NCBI RefSeq assembly: GCF_004027225.2
Contig: NC_044282.2
Coordinates: forward strand, 48,266,576 to 48,330,575
Length of the DNA: 64,000 nucleotides
From: Strigops habroptila
Taxonomy: Eukaryota; Chordata; Aves; Psittaciformes; Psittacidae
Direction of reading: 5' to 3'
Under the pieces are notes generated by a model. It was not told where the DNA came from, searched no databases, and saw only the letters and a list, made by a program, of their open reading frames with translations. A program made the position numbers and the translations under genes. Positions 36,619 to 49,500 of the stretch are shown here, one piece after another. Numbering within the stretch: the first letter of the stretch is position 1; every line of letters starts with the position of its first letter.

Positions 36619-39600
36619 AACTAAAACCCAAATCTGATATTTTGCTCAGTTTCTCCTACAAAATAAATTCCTTCTGGCTTTCCTGTGCTTTTATTTATAC
36701 AATAATAACAAGACTCAAAAAGAAGTCTCTTTTCTCTGTATCTACAACTGGGCAGAGGTTCTCAGGTATGGGGCCATAGGCCACTGCTACGAGAGGCTGC
36801 AGAAATAGCATGGGACATGTTTGCAGCCACTCTAGTTTAGGTTCATTTTATCCATCACTCCCTGTTTATCTGTAGCCTCAGTTTTCCAGATGAAAAAATA
36901 TGATTACATCAATCATGGAGATACTGCTGCTTCAGGCCCAGAGCGCCCCTTCTCAAAGGACAGAAAAGGAATGGGGGAGAAAAAAATCATATTCAATTTT
37001 TTTTAACTCCAGGATCTGCCAGATGGGCAGCTTTCCCTCATTCCCATGGTGTGGTCCCACTACCCCACTCCTCCACAGAGCCCCAAAGACCCCACTCCCT
37101 ATGGGACTACAACAGGGAGGAGGAGGAGGAGGAGGAGAAGGAAAAGAAGGAGGAAGCCTTCACCCATCTGCTCAGCCACTGGTTTCACAGACAGAAGGGA
37201 TGAAGAGTCCTTTCTGGTTTTCTTCTTCCCTACTGCTGCCCCAGAGCTGTTTGTTCTCCACCAGGTCTCTGCCACTGTCATCCCTGTCTTGTATCTCCTA
37301 AAGTCCATCCAAAAGACACTGCTGTTATTTCCCAAGGCTGCCAAGCAAACCTGCTCTGGCCTGTTAGAAACAAAGGTCTCCAAAGAGCTCCTGCTTTTCC
37401 CTGAACACGGCTCCTCACAGCTTGCATGCTGCCAGCCTTCAACAAGACCTTCATCACCACCTCACTCAGCTTAAAACTCATGAGGATTAATTTTCTGGAT
37501 CTTGGTAGCCCTTTTGCTCATTTCTATCTGCATCAGTAAGGATTTTCAAGAAAAGGCAAAGGAAATCATTCATATGCATGACTACTTTTATTTAATGTGC
37601 TTGTTCCATTTCCTTCAGTGTAGCTTTTTATATATAGTTTTATGCCTAGATTTCTGCACTGGTAAGCCAGCTAATTTTGACAATGGTATGTGTGACATCA
37701 AATATCAGCTTAGCAAAGAGAAAATAATTATAACATCTGATTCTGTTTGTGAGAGTTTTTTAAGAAGATCAATAAGGACAAGAGCACTCTGACTTTTCTT
37801 ATTATGGTTTCTCTGGCAACCAGGGGAAATGACATAGGTAAAATTATAGTCCCATCACGCTCCATGTGCTGACAGTACATAATATATAATTGCATGCTTC
37901 CCACCAGAAAGCTTACTTAGTATAAATCCTATACAATCTTTCTTCTCACACTGTTTTAGGTGTTTCATCATTTTCACAGCTTGCGAAGCCCTGAAAAATT
38001 AAAGAAGAAAACAAAACCCCTTGAGTTGGTTTTGCCATTGCCTGGCTTTGAGAGCTTATGACAGGACTAATTTAGTTTGTCTGGCAGCAATAATCCTAGA
38101 TTATTCAAAACTAAGAAGAAGTGGGTGTGTAAATCATGCAGTCTTTCTAGAGAGACTTGGTTTTGCAGCTTGTCAGAATCCTCATCCCACTAGAAGATGA
38201 ACTTCAATACTTCTAGAGCATCTTTACTTCTGAAAACACCTTCAGAAGGCTGGCTACTGCTTTCAAAGAAGAGATGGTGGGCTAGCATCTTTCTTTCAGC
38301 ATGCACTTTCCAATAGTTTGTGTATGGCAGTTTGTCAACCCCACGTATCTGCCTGTCTGTATTTTGAGGTGTACTGGTCTCACAAGTCTGGGCTTGCAGA
38401 AGGTACTCAGGGGTACCTGGAGAAACACTTTGCTATGCCATTTCTTCCCCTACAACATTTCTTCCCCAAAGAAAAGGCTGCTGGGCACATAGCATAGCTT
38501 GTCCTAATGTTTGAAAGGATTGGAACTAGATAAAGCAATGTCAAAGCTTACAGAATTAGCTTCTAACTTGTAGAAGTAGAGCTCAGGATTCTAAGCTCTT
38601 ATTCTTCCCTTCCACAGCAGGTCCCCAGCTCCACACACAGTCCCTGTCTTGCCTCTGCCCCACCCAGTACTTTGCCAATGCAACACCGAGCTCCTCTGAG
38701 ATGACCGTTTTGGAATCCAAAGTAAGTCCAGCTCCTAAACCTGCAAACAAGTCCCTGTTGAAATAAGCAGCCTAATTGCCTAAACTCTCTAAAGGGCCCT
38801 CCACGAGCAAAGAACAGGTCAAACCTCATGAAAGGGCCATTGCTCAAGGCTACAGAAGTCAAATGCAAACTCTTGCTGAGGCCAATGGCACAGTATCAAG
38901 AGCTAAACTTTAGCCACTTACCTCTGGATATTAGCTTATGGCATCTGAAGAAGAAAGAAGCAGATAACAGCAAAATGAAGATAAACTTTCTGTAAGGTGA
39001 AGATTACATCTATAAAATGTAAAGATCCTCTGGAGGCTAGTGTGTCTCTGTGGAATGGGAAACAATGGGAAGAGGAGCAAGCGGCAGCTTTGGGTACTGC
39101 AAAATACTTGTAAGAACATTTAGAGCTTTTTTTCCTCCAGTGCCAAAAGGTGTTCAATTAACCACTTAGCACTGGGAGCCAAATGAACCCTGGTGCTCTG
39201 CAACAAGCTTCTGCGTGCATTTCTGGGGAGGGTCCTGGCACAAGATTGGCGCAAGGTTGTGTCCTGTGAGGAGCCCTAGGTTAATGCTCCCAGCTGGGTC
39301 ACAGGGGGAGGCTTTGCTAAGCCAGACACAGGTGGGATCTGCCTGTAAGGTATCCTGCTGACACCTGCTGCCTACAGCTTCCCTGCCCATACTCTGGAAT
39401 GCTGTTTTGCATGAGTTAAACATACTGCAGCCATTGGAAAAATCACTTAAAGCGGGGTGGGGAGAGGAAGAAGGTTGACCTCTAGCTTGCCCACTCAGCA
39501 TGATGGGAGGATAAAGCATGAATGGGAAGCAGTACTGGTGGTGGAAGCAACCAGCCACTTTAAGACCCTGTCCTTGTGGCCTATCCTCACCTTCACCTTT

Positions 39601-41156
39601 GCAGAAAGCCTCTGTTCAGGTTTCCTGGACATCTATTTTCAGTGAGGACACAGACCACATGACAAACTAACCCCAGTCTTTGAAAAGAGAGCTTTATTTT
39701 GTACTGTATCTTCACATTGCTTTTTTGTTCTCATCGGAGTATTTATCTGCAGATCTGTTTCTCAGATAAATGCTTTTGAAATACTGCCTAAGCTGTAACA
39801 TCCAGAATTTGGATTTTAATAAAGTGCCTCTTTCTTCATCTAGAGATCTTGTAACCTCTAAAGAAGCAAGCACATCTATTGCTTTAATACACTTCATGAA
39901 TCCAATCTTCTTTTCACTTTTAGCAGAGAGCACGTCAGATGTCTTCGGGATGTTCTACATTTGTCTTCTCTCTTCTTATTCTGTTTGTTTTCTAGTGACA
40001 GAAATTAGAATTACAGGCATTATCAGGATTGCTCTATTGACTGAGGATCAATACTAGATTGCTTTTCTGCCCTCACATCTGACAGCTCCATCCTCCTCTG
40101 ACTTCAGAAATATTCATCAGAGTTACAGTCATTTTAGAGACATTTTATCTTAATACTATCATGAAAGGCTTAACAGACACAATGCTTTTCATGTATCACC
40201 TCCTTTGATGCTACCCTTTCTTTCCTATTGGAGAGACACGGAGATGGCTGAAAGTGACTGTCCAGGGAAAGTTACAACCGTACTTCAATCTGGCAGAGGC
40301 TTAATGTCAACCACATGTTGCGACAGACTTAAAACTGCAGATAAACCTTTATACTACAATGCTATACTACAAAAGCTGGGTTTTGGTTGAAAATACCAAA
40401 AACTGACTGTGCAGCCTACAACATAATCTGGTCCAGAGCTGCTGCCAGCTGTGCCTCCATGGCAGGGCATGTTGTCACAGAGCTAGTGGTTTCTATAGCA
40501 GCGAGCATTATTATATAAAAAGCTTAACTTTTCCCTCATCTAGGTAATCTTTACATGATGTGAGAGAAGAGGCATAAACCTGCATCTGTGTGTGTTGCAG
40601 GAGGGCTCTGAGCAAGCATCGCACTGGAGGCTCTGTGGGGATCAGCTATCCCTGGATTTCAAGACTCATGTTCCACTGATGTTCTGTAGCTATTATTTTC
40701 CTGATCATTTCTATCAGTGAGGAGGTACCTTGAGGGTTTTCCAATTTCCCAGCCACTCCTTATTAAAACCACCTCTGTTCCGCAGCTCCCTGCGCTGAGA
40801 AGGCCTGTTCCTGGTGCTCACACCCACAAGCACAGCTCCCCCATGGGTGTCACATATCCAGAAATGTTCATCAGTGCCACTCCTGCTGCAATACTACCCC
40901 AACACCTCCATACCTGCCTCCCACCACCCCACGGCTCACCCCAGGCTCTCTAACCTGCCCCAGGACTGCCCCCATGCTCTGCCCCACAGGCTTCTGACCT
41001 CTCCAGTACCAGCCAGCCGATACCCACTCTGTGCCAATACCACACAGACATACACTGTGCCACCACCCCCATCCTAAATAGTGACCCCACTCTGCTGAGC
41101 TCATTAAGGTGTACAGATACAGGGTATCCTATAGCTGGTGGCACCTGGTTCCTATA
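36619..41156. other. Intergenic DNA, no gene seen
   Basis: Apart from the GGA tract, no repeat is recognised with confidence. Frames of 130-142 codons at 36.9-37.5 kb and 39.2-39.6 kb look like chance products of C/T-rich sequence. 'ggattggaactagataaag' near 38519 could be a CR1 scrap. Confidence 0.5.
37114..37156 (+). repeat. (GGA)n purine-rich tract
   Basis: About seven GGA units followed by mixed GAA/GGA purines; an interrupted microsatellite. Confidence 0.9.
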
Positions 41157-41690
41157 CCATAGAATACCAGATTTAAAGGTACCTCAAGGATCATCTGTTC
41201 CGACCTTTCTAGGCAAAGCATGACCTAGACTAGATGTCCCAGCACCCTGTCCAGCTGAGTCTTAAAAGTGTCCAACGCTGGAGAATCTACCACTTCCCTG
41301 GGGAGACTATTCCAATGGCTGACTGTTCTCAATGTGAAAAATTTTCTTCTTGTGTCCAGTCAGAATCTCCCTAGGAGAAACTTGTGCCCATGCCCCTTGT
41401 CTTTTCCATGTGGCTGCTTGTGAAAAGGAAGTCTCCGGCTTATTTGTAGCCACCCTTTAAGTACTGGAACATGCTGATAAGGTCTCCCCTGAGCCTTCTT
41501 TTCTCCAGGCTGAACAAACCCAGTTCTCAGCCTTTCCTCATCCGGCAGGCTTCCCAGTTCTTTGGTCATCTTTGTGGCCTTTATCTGGACCCTCTTCAGC
41601 CTGTCCACACTTTTTTGTATAGCTGTGACCAAAACGGAACATGGTATTCCAGGGGTGGCCTGACAAGCACTGAATAGAGTGGGAAAATAT
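41157..41690 (-). repeat. CR1 LINE 3' portion, longest copy here
   Basis: Minus-strand CR1 of about 530 bp. From its 3' end: 'catagaataccagattta', 'gcatgacctagactagatgt', 'ccttgtcttttccatgtgg', 'gataaggtctcccctgagcc' and 'ttctccaggctgaacaaacc'; the part towards 41690 ('caggggtggcctgacaagca') is late ORF2/UTR. It supplies several chance frames that should not be read as genes. Confidence 0.95.
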
Positions 41691-41700
41691 CAACTTTATC

Positions 41701-41850
41701 ACTATATATATAGTTTATATATATAAATATTATAATATATTGTGTGTATAGTATAATTAATATATAGGTATTATATCTTGAATATTAATATACATAAATA
41801 TGATTATGTATATTGTGTGTGTATATATATAAAATATATATATACATAGT
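41701..41850. repeat. TA-rich low-complexity tract
   Basis: About 150 bp almost entirely of TATA/ATAT/TGTGTGTA words directly downstream of the CR1 copy; an expanded dinucleotide region. Confidence 0.93.
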
Positions 41851-44800
41851 CCCTCTGTTCTATATGCTGTCCAGGATGAATTCAAGGGTTGCACCTGATC
41901 CTCGTTTCTTCACCCCAATACAGAAGAGATAAAATAATAGTCTAACAGGTACATTTCATCTTGTTTATTTGAGGATCACAGATGTCAGATTTGCTACTTA
42001 GATGATGACATTTTTTAATTCTGGCCATGCAATGGCACACTGCTACATTTAGCACATTATTTAAGAACACCAAACAGCATTGCAACACAGCTGCTCATGC
42101 AACCATTTTTTGAGCAGTGAACCCAGCTCGCAACCACTGGACCTGTTGGTCAGCCCAGTTTTGGTTGGGATTATGCATGCTTTATTTGTCCAGTGATATC
42201 AGAAGCTATGCCATGAGACGGCCAGATATCACATTTGTATTTAAACTAAAACATAGATTATCTCACAGTACACACAAACACGAGCAGGAACCAAATCTGA
42301 AACACAACATCACATACTTAACCTTGCTGTGCCTCCTAATCAGCTTCTCCGGCCACTTTGCATGCCAAAACCTCCCAAAGGCCTCACCAGACACAAGATC
42401 CTCCAAAATGGTGAGGATTTTGGAAATCATCTCAGACTGACCCTTCCCCTGACCATGTTTTCTGCAGTGCCAGCCAGATATAAAGGCAAGCCAGAATAAA
42501 GACCAACATGCATGGGTGAAGTCTCTAAGGAATACGGAATACTTACACTTTGGAATAAAATCTTGCCAATTTGATTATTAAAAAAAAAAAAAAAAAAAAA
42601 ACCAAACCCAAAACAAAACAAACAGAACAAAACAAATGCTAGCAACATTGTCTTAGTATCAGTTGCAGAAAGGAAAAAATGTTCTTTCCTGCCATACCCT
42701 TTAAAGGCCTAAACCTCGCTGCAGACAGGATTTTCAGAGGCTCATAACTTACTCCACTAGCTTTTCTGGGGCAAAATGCACAGCTTAGTTGATAGAACTT
42801 TTGCTTGAGTAAAAGTTACTTCTTTAACCAAAAGGTGAGGAAATTACAAACCAACAAGGTCTGGTTTTCAAAACACACACGGAGTTGCTCCCATTAAACA
42901 AAGAGAGTTTTAATATTGGTTTTAATGGAGAACTCACATTCTGCCGAGTGCTTACATGAATCTCTCCCTCAGAAGTGTCATGTACTTTCTCATAAAATAC
43001 ATAAGCAAGAAAATACTCTCTCCCTGCGGAGTGGCTGTCATGTGTTATTTACTGGCAGCTCGTAAAAGATAGTTATTCACCATTTAAATCTAAAGTGTAA
43101 ATTTGTCTTCTACTTATCTGCATTAATCCTTTTCTTATTAAACCAATTAGTATACTGGTTTAGAAAGTTCCTCAGGACATAAACGTTCACAGCACAGACG
43201 TTTATTTGAACTGTAAACAGAAGCTGAGGGTTGCTATGGTGCGATCTTTTTCTCAAGTCTGTTTACTTCTCCCAGCTAACAACAGTACCAATAGTGGAGT
43301 CTATAAAACAGAAAGTATAAAATAAAACAGCCATCATACACCATGGCTCTGAGAAGTCCTTATTCTAAGGAAATGAATTTGAATGCTCACCAGAAACAAA
43401 GGTATGTAGGAAAGCAAGATGAACTTTTTTTTTTTTTTTAGGTTAAAAATGGTACTTTAACCTGTGTTTTGTGAATAAGGCTTTAAAAAGGAGAAGCAAT
43501 TTGAAAAGTCTGCTTTGATTATTGCTGTTTTCTAGTCCTTTTGCAAAATTGTAGGTTTGTGAAAGTTCAGTATGCAGCCTAGGTGAATATGCACATCACA
43601 GCAGGTTAATTAGACCCTGGAGGAATGGAAATAGGCAAAGAGCAAACAGGTACAACACAGAGATGCTTTTAGCAAAATCGCTATATTAGCCTTTTGCAAG
43701 AGTAGTGTACCATTTTAACTCTGGAGCTCATGCAGGCTATTTCCAGAATGGATATTCTCATTCACCAGCAAAACTTTTGGCTCCTGTGAACTGGTCTCCT
43801 ACTAGAACTACAAGTATAAGATAGATAGGTTCTGCTTTCTATTTTATGATAATGGCATAGGTAATTTTCATAATCACACTTGCAAAAAAGGCAGTCCAGA
43901 CACATCCTTAATCCTCCAATTGCCAGGTTTGAGTATATAAGCAAAACTCTTATGAAAGAAGAATGGTTGGAATTAGGAATATAAACCATATCAAATAGAC
44001 AAAACCTCACATATTTTCCTCTAACACGAGGCTGGAAGTTTAAGTTATTTTTCTACAAAGCCCTCCAGCCAACTTCTCCCTTTACTGCTGGGTAAGTCCT
44101 TTTTAAAACAGCAAATAAGTAACATAAAATATCATGCAATATAATGCAATCAATAATAAACTTCTTCTACTAAGGTGTAGAATGCTTCTGACTCCCATCC
44201 AGAGAGCAGGCCTGGCACTATGTAGTTTTACCTTTCCTTCATATCAAGAAATCTCATTTTCAGCATCTGCATGTGGGACTCCATAAGGCGTCTCTGACAA
44301 GCTTATAAATAATAAAGGTCTAGGGAATGTCTGCGATAGCAGGTCATGTGGATCTGTGGAGTGAAGCCAACTGTTAAGTACTCACAAGGACATTTAATCC
44401 ACTCTCCAGGCCAGAGGCGCCTGCCCTTTCCTGGTCCATAGCATTTACATCCATGAGCAGCTGGAGAGCGGGTGCAGCTCGCCTTCCCCTCCAGCAGCAA
44501 CCCAGGAACCACAGCCTACATGCTCCAAGACCACCCCATGGCACAATCCGAAACACAGTAAGTGGAGATGACCAGGAGATTTGCTTGTAAGACACTCTTA
44601 ACCAGACATCAAATGTGAATACTGATGCACTCATAATCATCTAGAGCAATCCGATAGCCAGATAGATGTTGCTTGTCCCTTTTGCTGTTGTGGAAAGACA
44701 TACGTCTCTTGAAGGTTTGCTATGGATCTGCTGACCCTGCACAAATTTCTCAAGAATCCTAGGACTTTCTAAATGGCAGTAGCCGCCTCTATGTGTGACT

Positions 44801-46227
44801 AACAACTCAACTAATTTTGCATAGGTTAGTCAATCTTAAACAATTTAGAACCCATTTAAAGGATCCTTAGCATGCACAGCAGACAAGAACCAATATTTGC
44901 AGAATGTTCTTTTCATGGTTTTCATGGTTTAAACTACCAATGACGTGGAATGCTGCAGCAGATCATCAAGAATGAAAAAACACATATGAATATCCCTATT
45001 TTGCTTGTTATCTTTTCCATTTCCAAACATACAGAAACCTTGAATAGTCTGCCCAGAAACCAAGGACATGGTAGCCCAATATCCCAGAGCTTTGAGATTC
45101 CTGCTGTTAAGCAGCAGGAATGCTGGAAGCTGTAGGAGACCTCACCTGATAGGGTTCTCCATGCTGTCAGGCTGCTGGCTTTACTCTGCTCTCTATCCAG
45201 GGACTCCAGATCCTGGAAGCATTTTGAAAAACCTGCTTTGCATTCAGCAAACATTCACTGATCTCATTATATTTCAAGATGAACTATTGCAGGTTGAACA
45301 GGTCAACTACTTTACACAATCTCAGTTTTGCTGAGAACTTTTTTTATGATGTCTGTGTGGAAGACACTGGTAGGTGCACTTACGTCAGCACTGTGATCAA
45401 AGCTGGATTTTTAAAGAGAGATATATAATCCTCATACTGCATGTGTGTAGATTATGTAGATAATTCACACAAAAAGTAGGATAAGGCCTTGCCCTTTTCT
45501 CATTAAGTGGTCAGTCGTAAGAAAGTAGGATTTTATCCTAATTCTCCAACTGTATTTTTAATTGCATAGCTGTCCACTGCTTTGGAAGTCTTCTAAGCTT
45601 AAGTAGTAACCTAAGTAAAAGGTTTCCTAAGAACTGGGACCTATTCTGTAAACTGGAATAGCCCATCCTAAGAGCCAAGTTCCCATTCTCTTCATTAAAG
45701 CATAACAGGATCTTTAATGAAACATCTGGTACAATGACAGTCTGGTCTGAAAGCTGATCTGAAAGCCAATTCTGTTTGGCTGCTCTGGCCCTAAGGTGTA
45801 GGGGCACAGCTGCTTTCCTTTCAGTTTTGCCTCACTGTTGGAGTATTTGCATGTGAACTGTTGCACAACTGAGCTAAAAATACAAAGCTCCAAACACATT
45901 CAAAAGATTTCATTGTTCTGGCTGTCCATTTCTTCAGGGAGCAAAAGTTTCCAGATCCCATAGCAAAACACAGCAGTTCTCTACAACCGTAGAAGGAATA
46001 AGGCTGAACTGAACTACAGAACAGTGCAGGTGATCCAAGAAAAGAACGGCAAAATGGACTACACTTTCCCAGTACACTCTGTTACTTTCCTGTCTAGGTC
46101 TCATGGAGCATCTGTCCTGCCGGGCACGAGCAGAGTCAAATCAGGCAGGGACAGAGAATGCAGTGCATTAGGTAAAGATCTGGCAGATCTCCGTAACACA
46201 GACAATGCGACTGGTGATCAAATCCTG
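41851..46227. other. Intergenic DNA, no gene seen
   Basis: No gene recognised. It includes the possible insertion end at about 42471-42601 and a T run at about 43427-43439. The remaining frames are under 110 codons and unsupported. Confidence 0.55.
42471..42635 (+). other. TATA/AATAAA pair and A22 run: possible retrocopy or LTR remnant
   Basis: TATAAA (42479-42484) is followed by AATAAA (42495-42500). A second AATAAA (42554-42559) lies 20 nt before an uninterrupted run of 22 A (42580-42601), continued by an A/C-rich tail. The spacing of the second signal to the A run is that of a polyadenylated transcript copied into DNA; the first pair resembles an LTR U3/R border. I see no parent gene or matching target duplications, so this is only a candidate. 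Confidence 0.35.
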
Positions 46228-46592
46228 CTGAGCATGGAGCAGAGAAGGCCAAGGGGAGACCCAAGAGCAGTCTCACAGTACCTGCAAGGGGGTTACTGGA
46301 AAGACAAACCCAGGCTACTTGCAGCAGTGCCTGGTAGGAGAAAGAAATAAAATGGTCACAAGTGGAAACAAGAGAGGTTCTGACTGTATATAAGGCAAAA
46401 CTTCACCATGAGGACAGCCAAGTGGTGAAACACATTATCCCAGAAGGTTGTGCAGTCCCCATTCCTGGAGGCTTTTAAGACCAATGGCATACAGCCCTGA
46501 CCACCTGGTCTGATTTTATAGCTGACCCTGCTCGGGGGACCAAATTGGGCTGGAGACCTCCTGAGGTCCCTTCAGATCTGAATTCTCCTATG
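46228..46592 (+). repeat. Old, diverged CR1 3' portion
   Basis: Still recognisable: 'gagaaggccaaggggagacc', 'gaaacaagagaggttctgac', 'ggcaaaacttcaccatgagg', 'ctggaggcttttaagacca' and 'tcccttcagatctgaattct'. Much more diverged than the other copies, so an older insertion. Confidence 0.75.
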
Positions 46593-49500
46593 AGCTCAAG
46601 AAACTTGTCACCACATTTTAGTGTGTCAGAGAAAAAGCTATACGCAAACCCCGCTGCACTCAGTTATGGGAACATCCTACCTTTAGAAAGAACTTCCTTC
46701 TTATCCCCAACAGTCAGAGTTGGACAAACACCAGAATGAAGTGTGATTTAACACTAGCTTCTACAGTTAAGAAGGAAACCTATACTAATAGCTGCAATGA
46801 AGATGCTAAAAGCTTTGCTGAAAAACAGAGAAAGCTTGTGATTGACATGTTCAGACAAGGGTTCCCAATTTTAGACTCTGAGAGTTATCTTGAGAAAAAC
46901 TGAAAGGAAGTAGCTCAATTCTCAGCCAACAGAACTTGCAAAGGTTAGGAACATTTGAGAAAAAACAGGTCGCTTGCATTTAATAGCTAAAGACACGATT
47001 TAAAACAAATTTTAGGTACCATGGTTTAAAATCTTTGTCTACATGGCAGCAGGGAATTTTTGGTATTTCACATCAAAACAGAAGTTAATGTCCTTTCTGA
47101 ATATGTTGAGCAGATGGTAAATGAAACATTTAGTGTATTAAAGTGCAGACAGAGACGAATTAAAAAAAAAAATACTGAACAGCCTCTTGCGCATTGAAAT
47201 ATATAGTAATACATTATTGCAATTCACAGGATAAAATACTTCTGTAAGTACTACAGTGCCCCAAGTAGCAGAGAGAGAAAATTGTATCTCTGTAGTATTT
47301 GTGAAAGAGCTTGTCCTCTGCTGTGACAAACTGATCATAAACTGATACTGTTAATAGATGTATACTGCAGGAGCATGGAAAAGCAGGGCTACACCAGACT
47401 TCAGAGGTCAAATTGTTGCCTCAGGTACTCAAGCAGTATGAAGCATAGCCTTTTCACAAGGACTTCATCACTTTATACACCGAACTTCTCTTAGACCTAC
47501 CTGCTAAGGAACTGCGCAAGAAAACAGCGAGCATAAACAGAATAAAGCCAAGCTCCGCTATGCAGCTACCAGAGCTCCCTACTGTGGTGAGGATGTGACT
47601 TAACAGCTAATGAAGACAACTTTGATTGTCCATGCCATACTGCACTTCTTGACAGGATCTAACCTCTAAGACCGACATTATGTAAAACAGCAACTTAAAA
47701 CATTCCTCAGCCAGTGAGGCACACCTTCTTATATTCATAGTTCTTTCTTCTCAAACATCCCTACTCACACATCAGCCCTGCAGTGCTCCCTCCCTGAAAT
47801 TACATCACCTTGCTCAGGTGGCAGGTTTAAGCAGAAGACTGTAACATAACAGGCCTGGATATCCTATGGAATAGCTGCTATTTAATGTTTTTTCAAGAAA
47901 ATATTTTTTTTCAAATAAATAATTTCTGTTTCAAATAAAGCAAACTGCCTATCAGTGCTTAATGTATTTCGTAACATTAGAATTTGTAAGAAGAGGATGA
48001 AAAAAATTATAACAGGTTTTTTTTTACAATCTGCATTACAGCTTTGATTTTATTTCAAAGAAGTGTCAGACTCTGTGTCACTGGAAGCAGACATTCCCCC
48101 CAGTGGCATTTCTACACTGCCGACACAACAGATGCTCAACTTCCCAGGTTCTCTCAGCAGAACTCCATTAAGACAAGCAAAAAGTTTATATCTTTTTTTA
48201 TGAAAGCTACGGTAAAACTTCACACATGAGGCCTTTAAATGAGCAGCTACATAATTGTTTAACAGGAGTTTTACTCCAAACTGGTAGTTTGCAGAATTTG
48301 TTTTTGGTTTGATTGCATACTGCAACCTAAGCACTCTGCTCATGCCAGACCAAGGCACAGCTTGTCAGCAGGACCTGTCACCTCCAGGCTTTCTAGGGCC
48401 CTTGGTGGTTAAAGCCCAGGGCTGATGAGAAAGCAGCACAGCTCTGCTCTGCCATCCATTGCATTTCTGCTGGGTGCTCAGCATCCTCTGACCAATCACC
48501 TAACACACTGCTTCACTAGCCATCAACATGGCCCATCTTCCAGCCTGCAGTTTTAACTGACTTGACTGATCTTTATTCATTTGAGGAAGATGATGACGAC
48601 AATGCAAATGTCACTCAGGCAGGCAATACTGTTCATACTGGAAGATTTACATGGGGTTCTCCATACTATTTGTGAAGTGGCAGAGATCTTCTGAATGGTG
48701 ATCTGCCCTGAAAAGCTGGTCTCCAGGGAGATGCCCTCTCTGCCAGCTGACAATTTTGCTTCTGCCTCATATTCACACAACATATTCACTGTTTTCAAAT
48801 GTGTGTTTCTTAAATCTCTGCAGTATCACAAAATTTCTTGCATGAAAATTGCTTTGCTATTCACCAAATCACTATCACACCTCTCAAAAATCTGTTCTTC
48901 ACAGATAATGTGATCCCTCTTTTTTACAGATTGGCTAGTTGAGAGACAGGCAGGCATACCCTGCATCTCCTAAATTCAGCAGCAGATCTAGGAGAGGGAG
49001 AATCTAGAAATCCTTCTAGCTCCCTCTGCCATGGTCTTAACAATACAGAATATGACATGAACATTTGGTAACACAAGTTTAGAAGACAACTTTTGTAGGC
49101 AAGTATCCCAACACAGTACTGATTTATGAAAACAGTGCCAACCATCTGTAGAAAACTTGGATGTAAAGGAGAAATCTGAGAAGCACAAATAAGCTAAAAA
49201 AGATTTCAGATCTTATTCTGCAAGTAGGACCACACAGGAAAATCTAAACAGAGTATCAGTGACTTTGACAGCGCCCATCCTGGACCAACCTGCACCTCCA
49301 ACCAAAGCAGCAACACATTCATTTCCTGTTATTATCTCTCTTCTGTAACTCATGCATCCTTGCATTTAGCCAAGCAATTTCCCTTAAGTTTTTCAGTGGT
49401 TTAGAATAAGCCTCTGAAGTCTCTGAAATCTATGAGAACTTCCTGAGCTTCAAGAAACTTGTTACTATAAAAACAAAACAAAACAAAAATTAGGAAAAAC

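Noticed and set aside
36900..37474. Overlapping 133- and 142-codon plus-strand frames
   Set aside because: They read the GGA tract in different frames (Gly or Arg runs); no conserved protein.
38505..38545. Possible CR1 scrap 'ggattggaactagataaag'
   Set aside because: Only about 19 bp resemble CR1 and no tail is present; too short to call.
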